Assembly (NCBI RefSeq): GCF_001431295.2
Contig: NZ_LKAJ02000001.1
Coordinates: forward strand, 744,001-808,000
DNA length: 64,000 nt
Origin: Candidatus Berkiella aquae
GTDB lineage: Bacteria; Pseudomonadota; Gammaproteobacteria; Berkiellales; Berkiellaceae
Reading direction: 5' to 3'
In this document: positions 9,514 to 19,300 of the stretch, piece after piece
Layout: each line of letters begins with the position of its first letter
How positions within the stretch are numbered: position 1 is the stretch's first letter
Notes under the pieces: generated by a model
Databases searched by the model: none
The model's input: only the letters and a program-made list of their open reading frames with translations
What the model was told of the DNA's origin: nothing
Position numbers and translations under genes: made by a program

Positions 9514-10593
9514 ATGAAATCTTTACTCAAACCAACGTTGAATTGGTTATTACCCTTTATTCCTATCGCCGTGCTGTTAGAGCATGGCTACCCTGAAAAA
9601 CATACGTTTATTTTTTTGTCAGCTTGTGTTGCCATTATTCCACTTGCAGCGTTATTAGGCCGCGCAACCGAAGGGCTGGCAGCACGGATTGGAGAGGCTT
9701 GGGGGGGCATATTGAATGCAACCTTTGGTAATGCGGCAGAATTAATTATCAGTATTGTTGCCTTGCATGCAGGTCAAATCCAAATTGTGAAAGCATCATT
9801 GATTGGCTCCTTAATTGGTAATGTTTTACTCGTATTGGGCGCTTCATTTTTAGCCGGTGGTTTAAAATATCCGATACAGAAATTTAATCTACAAGGGGCT
9901 AAATCACAGTCGATTGATTTTAGTATTGCAGCCATAGCCTTAATTATTCCGGCTGCTTTTTTTGGTTTGGGTAAAGAATGGATGACAGCAGAGACGGTTA
10001 ATCAACTGAGTGTCGTTATTTCAGTCATTTTGATTACGGTTTATTTTTTATCGATGTTTTTTACGCTTTATACGCACCGTTCATTCTTTTCAAGTGTGCA
10101 TCACGAAAATACAGAAGAAAAACATGCGGTATGGAGCTTAAAGCTTTCGATATTCTTTTTAATCTTATCTGCTGCTTTGATTGCTTGGATGAGTGAAATT
10201 CTCGTCGGTTCCGTCACGCAGGCGGCAACGGCGATGGGAATGTCTCAAGTCTTTGTTGGGGTTATTATTGTGGCTGTGGTTGGGAATGCGGCAGAGCATA
10301 GCACGGCCATTGTGATGGCATTAAAGAACCGCCTAGATTTAAGCTTAGTCATTGCGATTGGTAGTGGGATACAAATCGCGCTTTTTGTGACCCCTTTATT
10401 GGTTATATTAAGCTTTTTGTTACCGCTAGGAAAAATGGACCTTATTTTTGGTAAGGGTGAAATATTGGTTGTGGTGCTTGCCTCCTATATTTTAAACCAA
10501 ATTACCGAGATCGGAGAGTCGACTTGGTATAAGGGAATACAGTTACTTACTGTGTATTCGATAATGGCGGTTGCATTTTACTTATTCAAATAG
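9514..10593 (+). CDS. cax: Calcium/proton antiporter, CAX family
   Basis: Inner-membrane Ca2+/H+ exchanger of the CaCA superfamily, 359 residues with about 11 helices. The two inverted alpha repeats are visible as FGNAAELIISIVALHAGQ (first half) and VGNAAEHSTAIVMALKNR (second half), each with the ion-binding GNAAE motif. It probably exports Ca2+ from the cytoplasm. The ATG at 9514 has AAGGGGAAG upstream. It is transcribed divergently from yiaW. Confidence 0.92.
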   Translation: MKSLLKPTLNWLLPFIPIAVLLEHGYPEKHTFIFLSACVAIIPLAALLGRATEGLAARIGEAWGGILNATFGNAAELIISIVALHAGQIQIVKASLIGSLIGNVLLVLGASFLAGGLKYPIQKFNLQGAKSQSIDFSIAAIALIIPAAFFGLGKEWMTAETVNQLSVVISVILITVYFLSMFFTLYTHRSFFSSVHHENTEEKHAVWSLKLSIFFLILSAALIAWMSEILVGSVTQAATAMGMSQVFVGVIIVAVVGNAAEHSTAIVMALKNRLDLSLVIAIGSGIQIALFVTPLLVILSFLLPLGKMDLIFGKGEILVVVLASYILNQITEIGESTWYKGIQLLTVYSIMAVAFYLFK

Positions 10594-10643
10594 TGACCTA
10601 AGGCGCCAATCAAAAGGTAGTCAATTAGCTATGTGATCTAAAA

Positions 10644-10687
10644 AAAGTTGTCTTTAAAGTAAAGACTTAGTAGGCTGCAACAACTTT
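10644..10687 (+). promoter_or_regulatory. Structured leader upstream of the porin gene
   Basis: AAAGTTG (10644-10650) pairs with CAACTTT (10681-10687), and inside it GTCTTT pairs with AAAGAC. It ends 24 bases before the porin start. It could be a 3' end for cax or a 5' leader structure for the porin; the sequence does not decide. Confidence 0.35.
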
Positions 10688-10711
10688 ATTCTAAGAATCA
10701 CAAATACCCGT

Positions 10712-12064
10712 ATGCAAATGAAAAAAATTTCCTCTTTGGGCTTTATTCTATTGTTTTCTTCATGCGTAATGGCTGAAGAGGCAAAAAAAGAAACAAAAGA
10801 TTCAGATCAAAAAGTAACAGCAGAGGTCCAAACCGAAGCCAAAGCTGAGGCTAAAGCACAGGCCAAAGCAGAAGCTGAAATCAAAACCGAGGCAAAAACA
10901 GACGGTGGATTTGAAATTTATCGTTCGCAGGATGATCGTTATTGGTTTAAATTGCATGGAATTGCCAAAATTGATGCCGCTTTTTTCGTAGACGATTTTG
11001 AAGATGAACATCAAGAATTTCCCAGTGGAACCAATATTCGTGCATTAGAAACCAGTTTTAATGGTGGTATTGGCGAAGATTTGTCCTATTCCATTGTTCT
11101 AGGCTTTGAAACGGGTACAGTTACCATTAACGATGCCTTTTTTACCTACTCTGGGTTTAAAGACATTGAAATGAGTTTTGGCCAAATTATTTCTCCCTTT
11201 TGCTTAGAAAATGCGAATAGTTCCAAATGGATCCCCTTTATGGAAAGAAGCTTGCCCGTGATTGCCTTTAGGCCTTGTATGGGGATTGGCTTTAATTTCA
11301 CGACCTGGGGTAAACATTATGGCTTTATATTTGCTTCCTCAACGGTTCCGCATGGGCAAAACAGAGATACGGCGCTGATTCATCACCGTTCAGATAAACT
11401 GACTCATACCGCAAGAGCATTCTATGTCCCCATAAATGAAGACAATAAAGTCATTCAGATTGGGGCATCAGGGGTTTATGGGAATACCAATGCATCATTC
11501 AGAGATAATGGCCCTAATATCGACGGACGTCGTTTTGCAAGCCGACCTGAAATAAAAGCACGCAATACCCCCAATACCATTGATTCTGGCAATAGTTTGC
11601 TGGTTGATCATTATGATGAATTTGCTTTTGAATTAAGCGGGCAACGAGGTCCATTAGTTGTAGGTGCTGAATATTTACAAGCTTATATCCATCGCTGGTT
11701 TCATCCAGGCTTACATTTCTACGGCTGGCACGCTCAAGCGGCTTATGTACTGACAGGTGAAAGCAGAATATACAAAATTAAAAATGGCTCTTATGGCCAA
11801 ATTATACCTAGATGTCCTTATGGTGCATTTGAAATTGCTGCAAGATATAGTATGGCTAACTTAAATGATGAAGATATCCATGGCGGTAAAGAGAATAACG
11901 TGACTTTATCTCTTAGCTGGTATGTGAATCAAAATCTTTTGATAATGGCAAACTACATCAATGCTAGCATCGATCCCACACAAGCGTTGGGTGATGCCCG
12001 CAATCCCGCCCCTAATCATCGCCATTTAGATATTTTCGGCTTGAGAACTCAAATAGTGTGGTAA
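10712..12064 (+). CDS. Outer-membrane porin, OprP/OprO (phosphate-selective porin) family
   Basis: A signal peptide (MKKISSLGFILLFSSCVMAEE) is followed by a low-complexity Ala-Lys-Glu linker (about residues 24-63), then a beta barrel of alternating amphipathic strands ending in Trp (LRTQIVW), as outer-membrane barrels do. GFEIYRSQDDRYWFKLHGIA and the SFGQIISPFCLENANSS region follow the OprP/O pattern. Substrate specificity cannot be read; phosphate is only the family name. No clear ribosome site is seen before the first ATG at 10712. The charged linker may extend through the periplasm or peptidoglycan. Confidence 0.82.
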   Translation: MQMKKISSLGFILLFSSCVMAEEAKKETKDSDQKVTAEVQTEAKAEAKAQAKAEAEIKTEAKTDGGFEIYRSQDDRYWFKLHGIAKIDAAFFVDDFEDEHQEFPSGTNIRALETSFNGGIGEDLSYSIVLGFETGTVTINDAFFTYSGFKDIEMSFGQIISPFCLENANSSKWIPFMERSLPVIAFRPCMGIGFNFTTWGKHYGFIFASSTVPHGQNRDTALIHHRSDKLTHTARAFYVPINEDNKVIQIGASGVYGNTNASFRDNGPNIDGRRFASRPEIKARNTPNTIDSGNSLLVDHYDEFAFELSGQRGPLVVGAEYLQAYIHRWFHPGLHFYGWHAQAAYVLTGESRIYKIKNGSYGQIIPRCPYGAFEIAARYSMANLNDEDIHGGKENNVTLSLSWYVNQNLLIMANYINASIDPTQALGDARNPAPNHRHLDIFGLRTQIVW

Positions 12065-12069
12065 AAACC

Positions 12070-12107
12070 AGAACTTGTTGCAAAAAGGCCATTTTGCGAC
12101 AAGTTCT
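12070..12107. terminator. Bidirectional terminator between porin and small secreted genes
   Basis: AGAACTTGTTGCAAAA pairs with TTTTGCGACAAGTTCT (16 pairs, one G-T) around a six-base loop. It lies between two convergent genes. On the minus strand it is followed by a run of T; on the plus strand the tail is weak. Confidence 0.75.
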
Positions 12108-12384
12108 AGCCGTCACTTCGAGGATCTTCGCACCATAGGTTGCAAGTTGATTTTGAATTATCAAGCATGACGGTAGTGCTAACGCATTTACCGTTTGCTT
12201 TATTGTTGAAAAATTTTATTTTATCGCCCTTGCGTAAAACGGCACAATTGGATTGAGGCTTCCAGTGTAAGCCATTAATAATATAATCACCATTATGCAA
12301 AACCTTTTCTATTTTATATTCCTGATTGGCATAACAGGTCATATTTAATCCGAATAAAATCAAAACAGCGTAAAATACTCTCAT
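12106..12384 (-). CDS. Small secreted Cys-containing protein, paralogue 1
   Basis: A 92-residue protein with a cleavable signal peptide (MRVFYAVLILFGLNMTCYA). The mature part shares YxIxKVLxNGxYIINGxxWKPxxxC, the spaced second Cys and the C-x-LWCE ending with the next gene upstream. Four cysteines in the mature part suggest one or two disulfides and a periplasmic or secreted location. Function unknown. It is probably co-transcribed with the paralogue, 16 bases away. Confidence 0.75.
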   Translation of the reverse strand: MRVFYAVLILFGLNMTCYANQEYKIEKVLHNGDYIINGLHWKPQSNCAVLRKGDKIKFFNNKANGKCVSTTVMLDNSKSTCNLWCEDPRSDG

Positions 12385-12400
12385 CTGCGCGCCTCTTCAA

Positions 12401-12667
12401 TTAATCATTTGTTTCACACCAAAGCAAACACTTTGTATTCGAGTTGAGATCAATAATGGTTGCTGTAACGCATTCACCATTAGGATTGCCATTAACAAAA
12501 TCAACCTTATCGCCCTGTGCCAGAGTCCTACAGGAAGTATGCGGTTTCCAACTAACGCCATTAATAATGTAGTAACCGTTATCCAATACCTTGTCCACTT
12601 CATACACTGCGCCAAAACAACAGGTAGTGAAACTAAACAGGGCTAAAAAGATAATTTGCTTGTTCAT
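12401..12667 (-). CDS. Small secreted Cys-containing protein, paralogue 2
   Basis: An 88-residue tandem paralogue of the downstream gene (shared NGxYIINGxxWKP core, four matching cysteines, and LWCE near the end). The signal peptide is MNKQIIFLALFSFTTCCFG. I use the ATG at 12667; a TTG directly before it is also open. The pair looks like a recent tandem duplication that has since diverged. It is divergent from tlc. No known family recognised. Confidence 0.75.
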   Translation of the reverse strand: MNKQIIFLALFSFTTCCFGAVYEVDKVLDNGYYIINGVSWKPHTSCRTLAQGDKVDFVNGNPNGECVTATIIDLNSNTKCLLWCETND

Positions 12668-12743
12668 CAATGCATATCCTTAGCTGTATGTGTTTTCTTG
12701 ATTGTCATCATATACAGGTAAAACGATTTCATGCTAATCGCTT

Positions 12744-12771
12744 TTGATTATAGCTTATAGGTTTATATAAA
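12744..12771 (+). promoter_or_regulatory. Candidate sigma70 promoter of tlc
   Basis: TTGATT, 16-base spacer, TATAAA, about 57 bases before the tlc start. Both hexamers are one or two bases from consensus. Confidence 0.45.
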
Positions 12772-12828
12772 TTTTATTTAATTAATTCTCTTGAGGTACG
12801 AGATATAACTATAGGTGCTTCAAATTAG

Positions 12829-14349
12829 ATGAATAAAAATATGCATGTAGATCCTCCTAAATCAGCTTTAGCAAAGATAAGAATGTTTCTATGGCCCATT
12901 TATGGCAGAGAACATTTGAAATTTCTGCCAATGACTTTAATGATTTCATTGATCTTGTTTAACTATACAGTTTTAAGAAACATGAAAGACACATTGGTCA
13001 TCACGGCGACTGAAGGATCAGAGGTGATTGTTTTTCTAAAATCATGGGGCGTATTACCTTCAGCGATACTCTTTTTCTTCATTTACTCAAAATTGAGTAA
13101 TCTTTTGAAAAGACAAACGCTATTCTATGTGACAGTCAGTTTCTTTCTGCTCTATTTTGCCGTGTTTGCCTTAGTTCTTTATCCTCATCAAACACTGTTA
13201 CACCCACATCAATCTGCAGACTGGTTAATTACTCACCTCCCTGCGGGGCTTAAAAGCTTTGTGAATATGTATAAATATTGGTCATTCTCTATTTTTTATA
13301 TTCTCGCTGAATTATGGGGCAGTGTTGTCTCTGCTTTACTCTTTTGGCAGCTAGCAAATAGTATTGTAAAAGTGTCTGAAGCTAAGCGATTTTATGCACA
13401 CTTCTATTTATTAGCTAATTTGGCAACCGCATTTTCAGGTATTGTTTCTGCACATTTCTCGAAAAAAGGAATGAATATAGAAGATCCTATCGCAAGTTAT
13501 GGTGTAACGGTCAATTATTTGGTCTGGACCGTTGTGGGCTGTGGACTGGTAGTGATGTTCTTATATTATTATTTAGATAAATATGTCATACCCGATCCTA
13601 CTTTAGTTGATCCGAGTGAGTCTCTTCCCACGAAGAAGAAACTTAAAATGGGGATGAAGGACAGTATTAATTTTATATTACATAATAAATATCTAGGTTG
13701 GATTGCATTGTTAGTCATTTGCTATGGCATTTCAATTAATTTGGTAGAAGTTGCTTGGAAAAACCAAGTTGGATTGTTCTTGCCAAATCCTAGTGATAAA
13801 CAAGCATTTTTTGGGATGTACAGTACAATTGCCGGTTTATCAACCGTTGCCGTCATTTTGATTGGTGGTGGTTTAATGCGCTGGTTAGGATGGAAAGTTG
13901 CTGCTTTGCTGACACCGATTGTGATAGGTGTTACAGGTAGTTTGTTCTTTTATTTTATGATATTTGATAAAAGCGCGGCAGCATTAGTAACCGGTTTAGG
14001 TACAACTGCGTTGGCCTTTGCTGTTTACATGGGTGCGTTGCAAGTGATTTTGAGCAAGAGCACAAAATATGCTTTGTTTGACCCAACCAAAGAAATGACA
14101 TACATACCGTTAGACGAAGAGTCCAAAGTGAAAGGTAAAGCAGCGGTGGATGTTGTGGGCGGACGTCTGGGTAAAGCAGGTGGCGCATTCTTACAACAAG
14201 CGATGTTAATATTCATAGGTCCTATGGCCGTGATTGCGCCGTATTCTGCAATTGCGATGATTATTTTTGTACTGATATGGATAGTTGCGGTATTTAAGTT
14301 ACATACTTTATTCGTGCAAGCCGGCGGAGAAAAGGCTTGGAATGAATAA
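12829..14349 (+). CDS. tlc: ATP/ADP translocase (nucleotide transport protein, NTT/TLC family)
   Basis: Inner-membrane carrier with about 12 helices and 506 residues, the usual length. Family signatures include VLRNMKDTLVITA, GISINLVEVAWKNQV, LFDPTKEMTYIPLDEESKVK and GKAAVDVVGGRLGKAGGA. Proteins of this family exchange host ATP for bacterial ADP, or import nucleotides, in obligate intracellular bacteria (Rickettsia, Chlamydia) and plastids. This strongly supports an intracellular life. Whether this copy is an ATP/ADP antiporter or a nucleotide importer cannot be told from motifs alone. There is no good ribosome site before the ATG at 12829; an ATG at 12841 is an alternative. Confidence 0.94.
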   Translation: MNKNMHVDPPKSALAKIRMFLWPIYGREHLKFLPMTLMISLILFNYTVLRNMKDTLVITATEGSEVIVFLKSWGVLPSAILFFFIYSKLSNLLKRQTLFYVTVSFFLLYFAVFALVLYPHQTLLHPHQSADWLITHLPAGLKSFVNMYKYWSFSIFYILAELWGSVVSALLFWQLANSIVKVSEAKRFYAHFYLLANLATAFSGIVSAHFSKKGMNIEDPIASYGVTVNYLVWTVVGCGLVVMFLYYYLDKYVIPDPTLVDPSESLPTKKKLKMGMKDSINFILHNKYLGWIALLVICYGISINLVEVAWKNQVGLFLPNPSDKQAFFGMYSTIAGLSTVAVILIGGGLMRWLGWKVAALLTPIVIGVTGSLFFYFMIFDKSAAALVTGLGTTALAFAVYMGALQVILSKSTKYALFDPTKEMTYIPLDEESKVKGKAAVDVVGGRLGKAGGAFLQQAMLIFIGPMAVIAPYSAIAMIIFVLIWIVAVFKLHTLFVQAGGEKAWNE

Positions 14350-14360
14350 TGTGTTTCAGG

Positions 14361-14389
14361 AAAAGGGGTGAGCTTCGCTTGCCCCTTTT
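14361..14389. terminator. Terminator shared by tlc and the convergent tetR-type gene
   Basis: AAAAGGGGTGAGC and GCTTGCCCCTTTT form a 13-pair stem (two G-T) on a TTC loop. With A on one side and T on the other it can act in both directions. Confidence 0.8.
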
Positions 14390-14957
14390 AAGGCGTTAAA
14401 CCTTCCATTAAAATCTTTAAAATATGCTTTGCCATTTTAACCTGTAAAACAGCATCACTTTGATACAAAGAAACAGCCAGCATTGGGCAGATTAACAGCA
14501 TATCTTCAACCGTCAGTGTTGCACGACATAATTGATGCTTTTGAGCCATTTCTAACAAAGGTTTATAGATTTCTCGCAGACGAATATAAAGTAAAACAAT
14601 GGCGGGATCTTTTCTATCAATCATTCGCCAATATTCGACTAGGGGCGCATATTCACAAAGCGTTTCGGTATGGGAATTAAATAATTTAAATAACCCATCA
14701 GGAAATTCTGAAAAGGCTTTTGCTTTTTCTTCAACTTTATCAATATATCTATCTAACAGTGCGGTGAGTAAAGCATGTCGATCAGGGAAGTTGCGGTAAA
14801 GTGTTGCTCGGCCAACATCAGCGGTTGAAGCGATGGTGGCAAGAGGGACATCGATACCTTGCATACAAAATACTTTTTTAGCCGCAATTAGAATATCTTC
14901 GCGGTTGCGAAGCGCGTCTTCCCGATTGGGAAGCTTTGTTTTCGTTATATTTTCCAT
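14388..14957 (-). CDS. TetR/AcrR family transcriptional regulator
   Basis: The N-terminal helix-turn-helix reads REDILIAAKKVFCMQGIDV, then ATIASTADVGRATLYRNFPD and RHALLTALLDRYI, typical of TetR. The rest is the variable ligand-binding domain, total 189 residues from the ATG at 14957 (MENITKTK). A longer frame to 15038 is open but would run across a dyad operator and add non-family residues. TetR proteins usually repress themselves and a neighbour; the divergent kinase gene and the dyad between them make both candidates. Confidence 0.88.
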   Translation of the reverse strand: MENITKTKLPNREDALRNREDILIAAKKVFCMQGIDVPLATIASTADVGRATLYRNFPDRHALLTALLDRYIDKVEEKAKAFSEFPDGLFKLFNSHTETLCEYAPLVEYWRMIDRKDPAIVLLYIRLREIYKPLLEMAQKHQLCRATLTVEDMLLICPMLAVSLYQSDAVLQVKMAKHILKILMEGLTP

Positions 14958-14977
14958 GGGCCGGGATTTTATCATTA

Positions 14978-14997
14978 AGCGGACGATTCTGTCCACT
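14978..14997. promoter_or_regulatory. Dyad operator, probably for the TetR regulator
   Basis: AGCGGAC-gattct-GTCCACT is an inverted repeat with one mismatch, 20 bases long, 21 bases before the chosen TetR-gene start. Size and place fit an autoregulatory TetR operator. Confidence 0.45.
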
Positions 14998-15106
14998 TCC
15001 CTAGACCAGATATCGGTTATCGACATCCAGGCATCCATTTTTGCTAGAGTGTCTTATATTAATAGATGTATCTTACTCTCAAATATTATGAGTGAGAATC
15101 ATTTTC

Positions 15107-16300
15107 ATGTTGACTGCTTATCAACATTACATAGCAATTGAGCATCCAACCACCCCAGCGATTCATTATGCATACGATCAAAGATCCACTCATGTTCACG
15201 ATCTTGCAGCACAAGCAATGGCAGAAATGGATCAACGTCGGACCAATTTGGGTTATGGATTAGGGGTTTTTATTGGTAGATTGATTGGCACAAGAGATGC
15301 TGATGATCGTCCAACGAATAACCCGATTGCGCTCTTCCAATGGATGAATGAGTGTTATAGCGGGGTGAAAAATTATCTGCAATCTTGGTTACAATATGAT
15401 GAAGCGCTTGACGATATTCCCTCTGAAGACATTGTCGATATCACGCCAGAAATTGAATTTGTAGATAAAAAATTCCTTATCGGTAAAACCATCGCTATTG
15501 GCGGAACGGCAACACTAAATTATGCCATTGATACTTTTAATAGTGAAACAGTTGCTTTTAAAATCGATCACTATGCGCAAGAGGCTATGGATGAAGTACT
15601 AAAAGTGGAAAGTATGCGTAATCAGCAACGTGAAATTGCAGCGCTTAAGCAATTTGGTCGATTGCGCGGGTATGGCATGGTGACTGACGAACAAGGTTTG
15701 CATCGACACTATATTGCTTCAGAATTAGTTCAAGGCGAAGATCTTTCGAAGTATTTGATGAAACTTGAAGATGCAATACGAAAGAATAGAAATATAAATG
15801 AATTAAAAAAACATTTTGAACAAATTTTTAATATCGCTTTGCAGTTCTGTCATGAGATCCAACAATATCATGATGGCAATTTCATTCATCGTGATATAAA
15901 ACCTGAAAATATGATGGTTGTGCAGCAAGATGAAAACATTGCCTTAAAATTGGTTGATTTTAGTGGCATGATCAAGGTAGAAGATGTCTTTGATGATGAA
16001 GATGATGATTATGGCACCACCAAATATATTGCACCAGAGTTGCCGCAAGCAAAACATAGCTTTGTGACGGATGCCTATGCAACAGGTGTGTCTCTACATA
16101 AAATGCTAGAGCTTCTGCGTTTTCCGCAGTTTAAAAAATTGCGGAAACATTCTCAGTTTTATGAAGATGCTTTTCAAAGGCTTTCAAAAACAGTAGATGG
16201 CTTAATGGTAGCTGAACCCAAAATGAGAATAGCTATTCCTGCTGCAATTAACATTTTAAATAGTGTTGAATGCAACAGTATGCCAATGATGAGAGTTTAA
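15107..16300 (+). CDS. Eukaryotic-like Ser/Thr protein kinase
   Basis: A 397-residue protein with a complete Hanks-type kinase core in its second half. The ATP-anchoring Lys is in VAFK (K152). The catalytic loop FIHRDIKPEN has D263. The metal-binding Asp is in VDFSG (D284), where an inserted Ser gives DFSG instead of DFG. TTKYIAPEL is the APE motif. The first ~120 residues are not kinase and match nothing I know. No transmembrane or PASTA segment, so it is cytoplasmic or secreted; in Legionellales such kinases are often translocated effectors. I use the ATG at 15107 with GAGTGAGA upstream; GTG 15092 is possible. Confidence 0.85.
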   Translation: MLTAYQHYIAIEHPTTPAIHYAYDQRSTHVHDLAAQAMAEMDQRRTNLGYGLGVFIGRLIGTRDADDRPTNNPIALFQWMNECYSGVKNYLQSWLQYDEALDDIPSEDIVDITPEIEFVDKKFLIGKTIAIGGTATLNYAIDTFNSETVAFKIDHYAQEAMDEVLKVESMRNQQREIAALKQFGRLRGYGMVTDEQGLHRHYIASELVQGEDLSKYLMKLEDAIRKNRNINELKKHFEQIFNIALQFCHEIQQYHDGNFIHRDIKPENMMVVQQDENIALKLVDFSGMIKVEDVFDDEDDDYGTTKYIAPELPQAKHSFVTDAYATGVSLHKMLELLRFPQFKKLRKHSQFYEDAFQRLSKTVDGLMVAEPKMRIAIPAAINILNSVECNSMPMMRV

Positions 16301-16307
16301 TCCTAGA

Positions 16308-19300
16308 CTATATGCCAGCAGCTTCATGTTGCTGTTGTTGCACCTGTTGCATTTGGAGTGTTTCCTGATGCTCAGATGCATTAAAGCTGGAATTGTAATC
16401 TAATGTTGGATTAGCTGAGTTACTGCTTGCCTGTGTTAAAGAGTTAGATAATACATTTTCAAGTTGATTGGGTGGTTCAACGACTTCATCGCTACTAATG
16501 ACGCTACTAACAGAGGCAATTTGTAAACCAACATCACCTGCAAGTGAAACACTACCAGAGGCATTTTCATAAGATAGTGTACTGAAAACAATGTTCCCAT
16601 TAACCATCTCAGAATGACCCAGTTGAGTTAAATCAATAGAGATAATACCATAATCGTTTAATGATTTTAGTTCATTGCCTTGGCTAGAACCATCTTGATT
16701 GATATCATTCCACACTAAAAAGTCATTAAATTTATCATCTTGTTTATTAAATTTATCATCATGATTACTATCAAACGCTAATTTTAGACCTTCAATATCA
16801 GTGACTGCATCAGCATGATATTTTGAGAGTTCAATTTCATTTAAACCATCTACTTTGCCATTGGTGTTTTGATCGTAAACTAAGATACCATCATTCGGAC
16901 CAACCCAGCCGGTTTTAATAGTTTGTGTGCCATTTTCAGATGAAATATTCCATTCAATTTGTGATTGAGCTGCTGAAACTAATTCAATTTGTCCATCATT
17001 ATTTAAATCTAATACAATGGGAGCCGCAAAAGAATCGGGCGGAATTAAATTGATAGTAAAATTAGTACTAGACATGTCAAAATCGCTATCTTGAATGGTA
17101 TAGGTAAAGACTTCAGATTCAGTATTCACATTGTTAATATAACTGTAAGTATAGTCTCCGTCAGATTCTATTTGCAGTGTATTACCTAAGGGGGTTATAA
17201 ATTCTCCATTAGGTATAGGAATATGGATAGTGCTTCCCGATGCACTGGCACCGGCTAATTCAGGGTGAGCCGCGATGTAATTTTGTGCATCTAATGCACT
17301 TGCTAAATCAAAGCTAATTTGCGTAACTACATTGGGTGGGTCGGCGCTTACAATATCATTAACAAGAATATTACCGGTAACGCTAACGGGATCCGACACG
17401 GTTTCTTGAAGTAATACTTGCAGATTTGACAGATCGGCTGCGACTTCAATCACAGCTGGGCTGTCACTGGGATTGGCTAAAGGTGCTAAATTGTTGGTAA
17501 CATCTTGATCTAACCCACCGATATTGAGCATGATAGCATCGACATTTTGGGATAACAGAGCAGATTGCCAATCGGTTTGTTGACCCACTGTGACCTCATC
17601 TCCAGGACTTGGCGCACCATCTGATAACAGATAAACACGATCAAGAATGGCACTATTTAATAGACTATCGTTATTAATATCAGCTAATCCCGCTGAAATA
17701 GCGCCACTTAAATTGGTACCACCACCGGCTGTAAGCCCTTCGAGATAGGTTTTCGCATCTGCCACATTATTAAAGTCCATACTAGGTAAGACTTGTGTTT
17801 CAAAAGGAATGATCGTAATCGACAGACTAGAACTATGTGTCGCGTAAGAATCTAACAGGGCACCATCCCCTGCCAAAGCTGCTATCACCAGATCGAGTCG
17901 AGTTAGGTTGCCAATAGGCGTTCCCATACTGCCGGAGACATCGATAATAAAGGTGAGATTGTAGGCGGGCAATCCTGATTTTTCGATATTTCTAACATCG
18001 GCGACAGCCGTCGGCCCTTCTGAAATTAAACTGACAGAGAAAGTGGCACTTGAAGGGTCAAGATCTTGATCTTTGATGGTATACGTAAAATCCTCAGATT
18101 CAGGATAAGCGTTATTAATGTAGCTATAGGTATAATTTCCGTTGGCTTCTACTAACAGAGTATTGCCTAAAGAAGTGGTAAATGCACCATCCGAAATGGG
18201 AATGGTGACAACCGATCCAGATACGCTTGCGCCGATTAATTCAGGATGATTATTTAAATAGTCTTGCGCTTCTGCCTCGCTGTTCAATGAAAAACTAACG
18301 TGGGTCACAACGGTAGGCGCATCGGCGCTTAGCGAATCATTCGTTAAAAGATTACCAGTCACACTCAGGGTAAGCTGATCTTGAAGCAAAGCTTGGAGAT
18401 TAGATAAACTCGCATCTGCTTCAAGTACCGCAGGATTATCAGTAGGATTGGCTAAAGGAGCGATATTATTGGTAATAGCTTGGTTGGTGCCACCGATATT
18501 AACCATGATTGCATCAACATTTTGTGCTAATAATGCCGCTTGCCAATCTGCCAGTTCATCTGCATCAACTAAAGCATGATCTTCTCCTTGGGTAGTACCC
18601 TGCTCCCATTCGGCCGGTGCAGGGGCACCATCCGTTAAGAGATAGAGCACATCATGCGCATTGGCTAAGGCGGCATTATTGCCATCAGCAATGATATCCG
18701 CTAATGCGACCTCTACCCCTGAACCTAAAACCGTGCCAACATGACCATTACCTGGAATAGCAAGATTATTAATGTAATCTTTAGCGTCTTGAATATTGTT
18801 AAATTCATTCGAGATACCGGCCGTATCAGAAAAATTAACGATGCTAATAGTGAGCTTAGAACTTGCTCCGGCATAGGCATCTAAAATACCGCCTGCTCCC
18901 GCTAAGGTTTGTTGTAAAACCTGCAGTCGAGTTAATCCTTGTCCTAGATCAACGCTCATACTATTAGAATTATCGATGACAAAAGTCAGGTTATATTCGG
19001 GTAATGGGTCTTTCACAATGAGTTGTGCATCAGCAACGGCAGTGGGCGCATCATCACGAAATTGGATGACACCGCCCAGCAAGATAGAGGCACTTGCGGC
19101 ATCTTGATCATTGTCAGTAACAGTCACGCGTAATGAGATTAAATCATTCTGTATTGAGACGACGTCATTAGGATCATTGGGATTACCATGCATCACCGCG
19201 CGACTTTGGTCGAGCGTGACGAGGCCTGAAGCATCGTTCACCGAGACTCTGAATACTTCGCCTCCGGTTGCAGAGCTTCCGATAATGATACCATTGACGA

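Noticed and set aside
14958..15038. 27-codon N-terminal extension of the TetR-type gene
   Set aside because: It crosses the dyad operator, is not TetR sequence and would leave the operator inside the coding region.
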